Positions 1 to 5,867 of a stretch of 48,112 bases of DNA are shown here, in pieces. Source of the stretch: Bacteroidetes bacterium HGW-Bacteroidetes-3 (lineage in GTDB: Bacteria; Bacteroidota; Bacteroidia; Flavobacteriales; Flavobacteriaceae). Under the pieces are notes generated by a model. The model worked only from the letters and a program-made list of their open reading frames with translations. It made no database searches and was not told the origin of the DNA. The stretch covers positions 1 to 48,112 of the forward strand of contig PHDE01000005.1 of the NCBI GenBank assembly GCA_002842505.1, written 5' to 3'. Within the stretch, counting starts at the first letter, position 1. The number at the start of each line of letters is the position of its first letter. Both the position numbers and the translations under genes were made by a program.

Positions 1-885
1 TTTAATTTTTTTTAGCGCTTTGTGCGGATTTGCAAACAGCACGGAAAAGTATTCCCACAAATGGTACATTTTCAATAAAAGATGCGTGGAACCCGACAAC
101 GATTCACTGTAATTTTGGAAAAGCGTGTCGTGAAATTCCTTAAAAAGCTCAAGTTTGTTTGCGGGATATTCTGCGGAATTGCTTTTTATCATACTCGGCA
201 AAAAAGGATCGGAAATCAATCCGCGTCCAATCATCCAATGGTCAATGCTTGGAAAACGTGCCTGCATTTCGTGAAATTTAGCTACGGTAGTTATGTCGCC
301 ATTGTAATAAAGTTTCAGGCTGGTTTGGTTAATGCATTGCTGAAAAGCATCTAAATGCACGCCACCTTTGTACAATTGTTTTCCAATGCGCGCGTGGATG
401 GCCACGTTTTTAATGGGATATTTTTCCAAAATGGGCAATACCTGCAAAATTTCATCATTGTTGTCGTAACCCAAACGCATTTTCATAGAAACGATAATAT
501 CCGATTCGGCGTGAACTTTTTCAAGAATTTCGTTTATTTTTTGCGGATTGCTGATAAGTCCGGAACCCATTCCGCATTTGGTGACCATCGGGTACGGGCA
601 ACCTAAATTCCAGTTTAATTCCTTATAACCAAGTTGTTGCACATATTTCGATACAAATAAAAATTCCTCGGCATCGTTGGTGATTATTTGCGGAATCACT
701 TCCAAACCCACATTGTTTTCGGGCAGCAAGTCGCGCTCATAAGCTGATTTAATTTCAAGTTTTCCGTTTAGGCGAATATATGGCGAATAAAAAGTGTCTA
801 TGCCGCCAAAAATGGCATTAAAGGCGTTTCTGAACCGAAAATCGGTAAATCCTTGCAAAGGTGAGGAGAGCAATGTGTAGTTCAT
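1..885 (-). CDS. tRNA-dihydrouridine synthase (3' end outside window)
   Basis: Flavoenzyme family that reduces uridine to dihydrouridine in the tRNA D-loop, using FMN and NAD(P)H. The frame is open from the ATG at 885 to the window edge (about 295 residues) with no stop, so the C-terminus is missing. The N-terminus reads MNYTLLSSPLQGFTDFRFR, like the Dus FMN-binding start. NLGCPYPMVTKCGMG (about 95-110) carries the catalytic cysteine, and AIHARIGKQLYKGG, YYNGDI and MIGRGL are further Dus barrel motifs. A minus-strand TATCTTTG box (902-909) lies just upstream. The motifs place it firmly in the Dus superfamily, but I cannot separate DusA, DusB and DusC types. Confidence 0.93.
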   Translation of the reverse strand, partial: MNYTLLSSPLQGFTDFRFRNAFNAIFGGIDTFYSPYIRLNGKLEIKSAYERDLLPENNVGLEVIPQIITNDAEEFLFVSKYVQQLGYKELNWNLGCPYPMVTKCGMGSGLISNPQKINEILEKVHAESDIIVSMKMRLGYDNNDEILQVLPILEKYPIKNVAIHARIGKQLYKGGVHLDAFQQCINQTSLKLYYNGDITTVAKFHEMQARFPSIDHWMIGRGLISDPFLPSMIKSNSAEYPANKLELFKEFHDTLFQNYSESLSGSTHLLLKMYHLWEYFSVLFANPHKALKKIK

Positions 886-901
886 ATTGTTTTCGAATTT
901 G

Positions 902-909
902 CAAAGATA
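902..909 (-). promoter_or_regulatory. TAnnTTTG -7 box before the dus gene
   Basis: On the minus strand this reads TATCTTTG, an exact match to the Bacteroidota primary-sigma -7 consensus TAnnTTTG. It lies 17-24 bp upstream of the dus ATG at 885. I see no clear -33 TTG. Confidence 0.55.
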
Positions 910-917
910 TGTATTAT

Positions 918-984
918 GATTTTAGATTTACGATTTCAGATTTGGGATTTTAGATTTGGGATTTAGGATTTCAGATTTACGATT
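918..984. repeat. Degenerate GATTT(A/G)GGATT-type simple repeat
   Basis: About eight imperfect copies of a GATTT-containing 9-11 bp word (GATTTACGATTTCAGATTTG, then GATTTGGGATT variants) fill the space between the dus promoter and the next gene. It is followed by repeated AACATTTAAC words. No coding potential is visible. Confidence 0.7.
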
Positions 985-1018
985 GAACTTTCAACATATA
1001 ACAGTTAACATTTAACAT

Positions 1019-1495
1019 TTAACTTTTTAGACTTTCCAACTCTTGCTCGTAATCATATTGCAAATCTTCGTGTAAAACAAGCATCTTTTTTTCAATGGAT
1101 GCTATTTCCCGATCCAACAAATTTTTGAGCACCGTATTTTTATGGATGGAAGGTTTAAAATCCTTCAATTTTTTGCAGAAATAGAGGAGGAGTTCCACTT
1201 CAGTTTCCTTATTTTTTGAATAGCGAATGGCGGTTTTTATGTTGCGCAAAATTTTGCGGACGCTCTTTTTAATAAAGTAATAGGTTTTGGTGTTTACCTG
1301 CCCAAACTGTTCGTCAATTTCCAGTTTTATGCTGGCAATATAACCTTCTTCATTGGAAGATTCAAACAAAAGATAGGTAAGCAATTCTTTGTTTTCCTTT
1401 TTAAATTTCGACAAACGCAAACACATTTCCACCAATTCCTTTTGGGAATAGTGCAACAATTCCGATTTGAGTTCTTTTACGGTGACGGCTTTCAT
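1019..1495 (-). CDS. Hypothetical protein, helical, 158 aa
   Basis: I do not recognise this gene. The product is 158 residues, lysine- and glutamate-rich and predicted mostly helical, with no signal peptide or membrane segment, so it is probably cytoplasmic. It starts MKAVTVKELKSELLHYSQKE, and a SAP-like or short helical N-terminal hook is possible but unproven. The ATG at 1495 is the natural start. It lies between the dus gene and the RES-Xre module on the same strand, with 74 bp separating it from the toxin gene, so it could be read through from that operon. Base composition resembles the neighbours. Confidence 0.7.
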   Translation of the reverse strand: MKAVTVKELKSELLHYSQKELVEMCLRLSKFKKENKELLTYLLFESSNEEGYIASIKLEIDEQFGQVNTKTYYFIKKSVRKILRNIKTAIRYSKNKETEVELLLYFCKKLKDFKPSIHKNTVLKNLLDREIASIEKKMLVLHEDLQYDYEQELESLKS

Positions 1496-1569
1496 TAAAC
1501 AAATTTAGGGGAAAGAATGAATTATTTTTTGATTTATGTGGTAGAACTTTTTTCAATCGAAGATTTAAA

Positions 1570-2028
1570 TCACAAAAATAATCTTTTGTCAAAGGGAAAA
1601 TGATAGGAATTTGAAATTTTAACTAGTCCAAAATCAGGGTGGTAAGGATTGACAAGAAAATTAATGTCACCTTTTACAACGGCGGAAGGAACTTTTAAAA
1701 TACAATACTTATTTTGTTTAATGAATTCATCTCCAATTTGCTGGGTGTACAAAGAATGTGGGAAAACGTTCCAATCTTCCTGAAGATTTTTTTCATCAAT
1801 TTCGCCAATAATTATTGATTCAGGAACATCAATTTCTATCATTAAAAAGTCGTTTGGCAACAAAGCCAAACTAATATGTACCGCAATCTCGGCCATTGCA
1901 AGTGCTTTACTGCTTGCACAGTAAATGATTTCGGTTCCTTTGGAATTCCATCTGTTACCGGAGTTGGATGCGCCTTTACCCGATAATTCTTTCGAATATT
2001 TTTCTCTGGACAATCTGTAAATTTTCAT
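1570..2028 (-). CDS. RES-family toxin (NAD+ phosphorylase type)
   Basis: Toxin of a RES-Xre type II toxin-antitoxin module. Characterised family members deplete NAD+. The 152-residue length is normal. The conserved polar residues are visible near the N-terminus: Arg26 in GNRWNSKGT, Tyr36 in IIYCASS and Glu47 in MAEIAVH. The family's C-terminal NPxHPDF...FDxRL signature is also present (NPYHPDFG, FPFDKRLF). The ATG at 2026-2028 shares one base with the antitoxin stop codon (TGATG), so translation is coupled. A TTG codon just upstream is also possible as a start, but ATG fits better. Assignment to the family is firm; activity in this host is inferred. Confidence 0.93.
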   Translation of the reverse strand: MKIYRLSREKYSKELSGKGASNSGNRWNSKGTEIIYCASSKALAMAEIAVHISLALLPNDFLMIEIDVPESIIIGEIDEKNLQEDWNVFPHSLYTQQIGDEFIKQNKYCILKVPSAVVKGDINFLVNPYHPDFGLVKISNSYHFPFDKRLFL

Positions 2029-2531
2029 CAAACAAATATTCCTTGGTCAATTCTGCTTAATTCGTTCATAACCATCTCTTTTCCGTAGGAATCTTTGAGT
2101 AATTCAATCGGTTTTAGGTTTCCAAAAGCCAAAGATGGCGAATTTAGCCAAGCGTAAAACTGTTCAGGTGAGTCAAAAATATCTTGGCCTAAATTGGTGA
2201 CTTCTGCAAGTTCTATGATTTTTTCAGTGTGTGCCGGTTTAAAAACATAGTCACTTTCTTTTTTGTATCTCTGAAGGGATTTAGTGGATATGTCAAGAAA
2301 TAGTGCCCAATCATTTTCAGAAAATGGTGTGATTTCTTTAATTTGTTTAAAAAGCGAGAAAGGAATCCCATACCTTATTGATTTTATGAGGAGCATTCTG
2401 TTTGTGAAGAATTTTCGGTAGGTCATTTCCTTGCTTTGAAGGTGAAATTCCCCTTTTAGTTCAAGTTTTTTTAAATAAACATTTAGCGCTTTGTTTATTT
2501 TAACTTCTTTTTTTTCTGTTGACTCAATCAT
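2028..2531 (-). CDS. Xre/MbcA/ParS-type antitoxin
   Basis: Cognate antitoxin of the RES toxin, in the same operon. The central part (TPFSENDWALFLDISTKSLQRYKK) is the Xre-like helix-turn-helix region. The C-terminal half (IIELAEVTNLGQDIF, FYAWLNSPSLAFGNLKPIELL) is the toxin-binding DUF2384 domain, including the typical W-L-x-x-P-x-x-x-x-G-x-x-P-x-x-L pattern. I start it at the ATG at 2531 (MIESTEKKEV, 167 aa). The longer frame from 2579 would begin upstream of the likely promoter. Autoregulation through the repeats at 2543-2569 is likely. Confidence 0.92.
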   Translation of the reverse strand: MIESTEKKEVKINKALNVYLKKLELKGEFHLQSKEMTYRKFFTNRMLLIKSIRYGIPFSLFKQIKEITPFSENDWALFLDISTKSLQRYKKESDYVFKPAHTEKIIELAEVTNLGQDIFDSPEQFYAWLNSPSLAFGNLKPIELLKDSYGKEMVMNELSRIDQGIFV

Positions 2532-2542
2532 AATAAAGACAT

Positions 2543-2580
2543 TTGTCCGTAAATATAGGATACTTGTCCACACAATCAAA
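2543..2580 (-). promoter_or_regulatory. Promoter and operator-like direct repeats of the xre-res operon
   Basis: Two TTGTCC words (2543-2548 and 2564-2569) are exactly 21 bp apart, which is two helical turns. They bracket a minus-strand TATATTTA box (2550-2557). A TTTG word about 19 bp further upstream could be the -33 element. A start site near 2543 gives a 12-nt leader to the ATG at 2531. The arrangement suits repression by the Xre antitoxin. Confidence 0.55.
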
Positions 2581-2863
2581 ATATTTTATCAATAATTTTA
2601 TTTCACTGGTTTTTTTTGGTGCGGATAAATAAATGTTTGTACTTTTTGCCGCAATTAGAGGGAAATATGATGAATTCCATTTTGTTGAATATTGATTTAA
2701 AAAAAATGAGAGCAGCTTTTAAATTTAATATTCAAAATGAAACATAAAATATTTTAACGTGTTGAAATATAGTTCCTTGTTTTTTTAAATTTTTAATTCA
2801 TAAATTTATGCTATAATTTTAGTTAAGCGTTGCACGAAACTGTAATTCGCCAAATATTTGCTT
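2581..2863. other. AT-rich intergenic stretch, no gene seen
   Basis: This lies between the divergent antitoxin and receiver genes. A 26-codon open frame starts at 2667, but it lacks family resemblance or a convincing promoter. The regulatory signals recognised lie outside this stretch, at its two ends. Confidence 0.6.
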
Positions 2864-2917
2864 TCCGCTAATCGACAAATAGTTACCATTCATCGACACT
2901 TAAATTAGACTTGTCGA
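2864..2917 (+). promoter_or_regulatory. LytTR-type paired boxes before the signalling operon
   Basis: TCCGCTAATCGACAA (2864-2878) and ACCATTCATCGACAC (2885-2899) match at 10 of 15 positions and are spaced 21 bp. Paired direct repeats two turns apart are what LytTR domains bind, and ACCATTCATC resembles the AlgR site ACCGTTCGTC. An inverted TTGTCGA (2911-2917) mirrors TCGACAA of the first box. A 20-mer containing the second box recurs, with one mismatch, at 11599-11618. A weak AATCTTTA box (2940-2947) could be the -7 element. Confidence 0.55.
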
Positions 2918-2978
2918 ATTACTTCATAAAAAATAATACAATCTTTAGATCTTTGATGATTATTTTAAAACACTACTT

Positions 2979-3392
2979 ATGAGAAAAAGTCTGAATATTT
3001 TGCTGGTTGAAGATGATATGATAGAAATTATGAAATTTAACAGAACAATTTCAAAATTGGCCTATCCACATAACATAGTTGAAGCAAAAAATGGGGAAGA
3101 AGCATTGGATATTTTATATAAAAATGAATCGTTGCCCGATATTATTTTGCTCGATTTAAATATGCCAAAAATAAATGGCCTTGAGTTTTTAAGCATCATC
3201 AGAAAAAATGATCATTTCAAATATATTCCAACCGTTATTTTAACTTCTTCAAATGACCATAAAGATGTTACAGAATGCCACCAACTTGGCATTGCGGGTT
3301 ATTTGGTTAAACCTTTAAAATTCAGTGATTATGCTGAATCAATAAAAACAGTGCTGGATTATTGGTGTTTTAATGAGTTTGTGCAAGCTTAA
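2979..3392 (+). CDS. Single-domain response regulator (Rcp1-like receiver)
   Basis: Stand-alone CheY-like receiver of 137 residues. The acidic pocket Glu11-Asp12-Asp13 (VEDDMIE), the phosphoacceptor Asp59 in ILLDLNMP, the TSSND switch Thr/Ser region and the conserved lysine in YLVKPL are all visible. There is no output domain. The sequence style (VEDD..E, LPDIILLDLNMP) resembles Rcp1-type receivers that pair with bacteriophytochrome-like kinases. It is followed 8 bp later by a kinase gene, so the two are very likely cotranscribed partners. The LytTR-type boxes upstream suggest feedback from the regulator encoded at 4276. Confidence 0.93.
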   Translation: MRKSLNILLVEDDMIEIMKFNRTISKLAYPHNIVEAKNGEEALDILYKNESLPDIILLDLNMPKINGLEFLSIIRKNDHFKYIPTVILTSSNDHKDVTECHQLGIAGYLVKPLKFSDYAESIKTVLDYWCFNEFVQA

Positions 3393-3400
3393 GATTAAAT

Positions 3401-4102
3401 ATGATGCATCAAAAAGAACAATTACTTCAAAAATTAAAACATCAAAATGAGCAGTTAAATGATTACGCGCATTTGGTTTCGCACGACTTAAAATCATCTT
3501 TAAGAAGTCTTTCGGCCTTGTTAACTTGGGTGAAAGAGGATTGTGTAGAAAAAATTGGAGAAGAAAGTGTTGGCAATTTAAACTTGATGGAGGCGAAAAT
3601 TGAAAAGATGGATAAATTCTTGGAAGATATTATAAACTACTCCGAGATTGGCGCAAAAAATTTAAAAACAAATACCATAGACCTGAACAAAAAGGTGATT
3701 AACATAATAGAAAGCCTTGAGGTTCCCAAAAACATTAATATTGTCATAATTAATAATTTGCCCATTTTAAAAGCGGATGCAAGAAGGTTGCGACAAGTTT
3801 TTGAGAATTTAATAAGCAATGCCGTTAATTTCAACGACAAAGAAAATGGCTTGGTTGAAATTGGGGTTGAAGAAAAGGAAGATTTTTACACTTTTTCAAT
3901 TAAAGACAACGGACAGGGAATTGCCAAGGAATACCACGAAAAAATATTTAACACTTTTACCACACTTGGCTATCATGAGAAATCTACCGGAATGGGACTT
4001 TCCATTGTTAAAAGGGTTTTAGAGCTTTATGGCGGAGACATTTGGCTGGAAAGCGAAGTTTTAAAAGGCACCACATTTTATTTCACCTTTCCAAAAAAAT
4101 AA
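3401..4102 (+). CDS. Soluble histidine kinase without sensor domain
   Basis: Histidine kinase of only 233 residues. A short coiled coil (about 1-20) leads directly into the HisKA dimerisation helix with phospho-accepting His28 in LVSHDLKSSLRSL. It is followed by the HATPase_c domain: N box NLISNAVNFND, G1 DNGQGI, and a GMGLSIVKRV G2 loop. There is no membrane span, PAS or GAF domain, so input must come from a partner protein. The DL motif after the histidine is typical of kinases paired with Rcp1-like receivers. It starts 8 bp after the receiver gene. Function is clear; the signal is unknown. Confidence 0.93.
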   Translation: MMHQKEQLLQKLKHQNEQLNDYAHLVSHDLKSSLRSLSALLTWVKEDCVEKIGEESVGNLNLMEAKIEKMDKFLEDIINYSEIGAKNLKTNTIDLNKKVINIIESLEVPKNINIVIINNLPILKADARRLRQVFENLISNAVNFNDKENGLVEIGVEEKEDFYTFSIKDNGQGIAKEYHEKIFNTFTTLGYHEKSTGMGLSIVKRVLELYGGDIWLESEVLKGTTFYFTFPKK

Positions 4103-4149
4103 ATGGATTGAAGCAATGGCTTTGGACCTGTTATTAAGTTTAAAAATGG

Positions 4150-4157
4150 TATATTTG
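4150..4157 (+). promoter_or_regulatory. TATATTTG -7 box before the LytTR gene
   Basis: Exact TAnnTTTG match about 120 bp upstream of the LytTR regulator. Two AATGG words about 20 bp apart (4145 and 4165) flank it and might be weak LytTR half-sites on the minus strand. A TTTG lies about 25 bp upstream, slightly far for a -33 element. Confidence 0.45.
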
Positions 4158-4275
4158 TGCTGAAAATGGCTGTCAAATTCCATATCATTTTGAAAGGAAA
4201 TTTAAAACCCTCAAATAACATTTGCGCATTTTCAATATGATTTTTAACCAATTGAAAATCATTTAAATAATTTCC

Positions 4276-4992
4276 ATGAAGTGTATTATAATTGATGATG
4301 AAGAAATAGCAAGAGTTATTATTGAAAAGCTAATTTCTAACAATAAAAACCTGAATTTGGTTGCCAGTTTCACCAATGCAATTGAGGCGCTTAAATATTT
4401 AAACCAAAGCAGTGTTGACCTTATCTTTTTGGATATTCATATGCCAAATTTTACCGGTTTTGATTTACTGCAAACCTTAAAAGATGCTCCGAAGGTAATT
4501 TTAATTACCTCTAATGCAAATTTTGCTTTGGAGGCTTTTGAATACAATTCTGTGGTTGATTATTTGGAGAAACCAATAGTCCAAGCGCGATTTGATAAAG
4601 CCGTTGACAAAGCAAAGTTGTTTTCTAACGGAAATAATGTGATTTCCAAATTGCCTGCGGCAGTGGCTGTAAATGATTCCAAAACCGAATTGTACGTTAA
4701 CATTTACAAACGTCTGGTGAAAATTAGTTACGACAGCATCAATTTAATTGAAGCTAAAGGCGATTATATTCTGATTAAAACCGACAAGGAAAATTATACG
4801 GTGCATTCAACCCTAAAAAAAGTGGAAGAAAAATTGCCCGAAGCACTGTTTTTAAAAGTACACAGGTCTTTTATCATCAACATAAAAAAAATTATTGATA
4901 TTGAAGACAGCAGCGTGCTTATTGGAAAAAATGTAGTTCCAGTAAGCAGATCCAGCAAACCGGAATTGATGAAACGCCTCAATTTACTGTAA
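4276..4992 (+). CDS. LytTR-family response regulator
   Basis: DNA-binding response regulator of 238 residues. The receiver domain (about 1-120) has Asp7-Asp8, phosphoacceptor Asp53 in IFLDIHMPNFTGFDLL, and the Lys-Pro in YLEKPI. The LytTR domain follows at about 135-238 (LVKISYDSINLIEAKGDYILI, HSTLKKVEEKLP, FLKVHRSFIINIKKI, VPVSRSSKPELMKRL). It lies 41 bp before the chaperone-like gene and downstream of the kinase pair, and LytTR-type box pairs occur at three promoters in this locus. It is therefore the best candidate to control the downstream secreted proteins. The cognate kinase is not certain, because LytTR regulators often pair with membrane LytS kinases, absent here. Confidence 0.95.
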   Translation: MKCIIIDDEEIARVIIEKLISNNKNLNLVASFTNAIEALKYLNQSSVDLIFLDIHMPNFTGFDLLQTLKDAPKVILITSNANFALEAFEYNSVVDYLEKPIVQARFDKAVDKAKLFSNGNNVISKLPAAVAVNDSKTELYVNIYKRLVKISYDSINLIEAKGDYILIKTDKENYTVHSTLKKVEEKLPEALFLKVHRSFIINIKKIIDIEDSSVLIGKNVVPVSRSSKPELMKRLNLL

Positions 4993-5033
4993 ATTAAAAA
5001 ACCCCTATTTATTCACAAAATAAATTTATAAAA

Positions 5034-5816
5034 ATGAAAAAATCCCTGCTTGTTCTCCTGTTATTTTTGAGTTTTCAGTTCTCAAATGCCAGCATTGTGA
5101 TACTTAACGGCTTAACACACGTGCATCAATCGGCTTCCGGACAATTAATTACCGGGGTTATCAGTTTAAAAAATACCGACGCGACCGAGCAACGCGTTAT
5201 TATTTATTTCAATGATTTGTTTCAGGAATGCGGTGGTGAAACTGTTTTAACAGCCAACAACAGTCATAAAAATTCCCTTAAAAACTGGTTGACAACCAAT
5301 GTTAACGAACACGTTTTTACTGCAAACGAACAATATGAACTTATTTATACCATCAATGTTCCCAATGATATTGAGATAGACGGTTCTTATTGGGGTGTTT
5401 TAATGGTGGAAATTGAAAAACCAATTAAAGAAGATGAATTGGAGTTTGGCGTAAAACTGGAATCTAAAGTGCGTTACGGAATTCAAATTATTGCTGATAT
5501 TAATGAAAGAACGCCTTCTGAACTCGAATTTTACGACATCAAAATTGAAGAACCCGACGGAAATAAACTCATTAATGTGGATTTAAAAAATTTAGGGGCC
5601 TTTTATGTGGAGCCGACCTTAGTGCTTGAAGTGTTTGATGCCAATGGCCTTCAAGCAAAAAAAGTGGAGGTTAAATTTAAAAAAGTGTATCCAAATTCTT
5701 GTAAGTCATTTTCTTTGGATATTTCGGGTTTGTCAAAAGGAGCTTATACGGCCGTTTTGGTTGCCGATTATGGCAAAAACATTTATTCCATCGATTTAGA
5801 ATTTGAAAATAAATAG
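5034..5816 (+). CDS. Periplasmic chaperone-like Ig-fold protein
   Basis: Exported protein of 260 residues with a clear Sec signal peptide (about 1-19, cut after SNA). The mature part looks all-beta, in two parts. The first (20-150) ends in WGVLMVEIE and VRYGIQIIADI, the kind of strand pair seen in archaic and alternative pilus chaperones. The second (about 155-255) is another Ig-like domain (INVDLKNLGAFYVEPTLVLEV). It resembles both periplasmic fimbrial chaperones and the DUF916-like partners of WxL proteins; similarity is remote and judged by eye. It lies 51 bp before the usher-like barrel gene, the classic chaperone-usher order. I infer a chaperone for the small secreted subunits. Confidence 0.6.
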   Translation: MKKSLLVLLLFLSFQFSNASIVILNGLTHVHQSASGQLITGVISLKNTDATEQRVIIYFNDLFQECGGETVLTANNSHKNSLKNWLTTNVNEHVFTANEQYELIYTINVPNDIEIDGSYWGVLMVEIEKPIKEDELEFGVKLESKVRYGIQIIADINERTPSELEFYDIKIEEPDGNKLINVDLKNLGAFYVEPTLVLEVFDANGLQAKKVEVKFKKVYPNSCKSFSLDISGLSKGAYTAVLVADYGKNIYSIDLEFENK

Positions 5817-5867
5817 CAGTAAAAAATAAAATAACCATAAAAACTACTGTTCATTTTCAGTTTTAGT

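Noticed and set aside
82-606. Two plus-strand open frames at the left edge
   Set aside because: Antisense to the tRNA-dihydrouridine synthase, whose motifs are unambiguous on the minus strand.
2667-2747. 26-codon open frame beginning ATGATG in the gap before the receiver gene
   Set aside because: Too short to support; no clear promoter and no recognisable peptide features.
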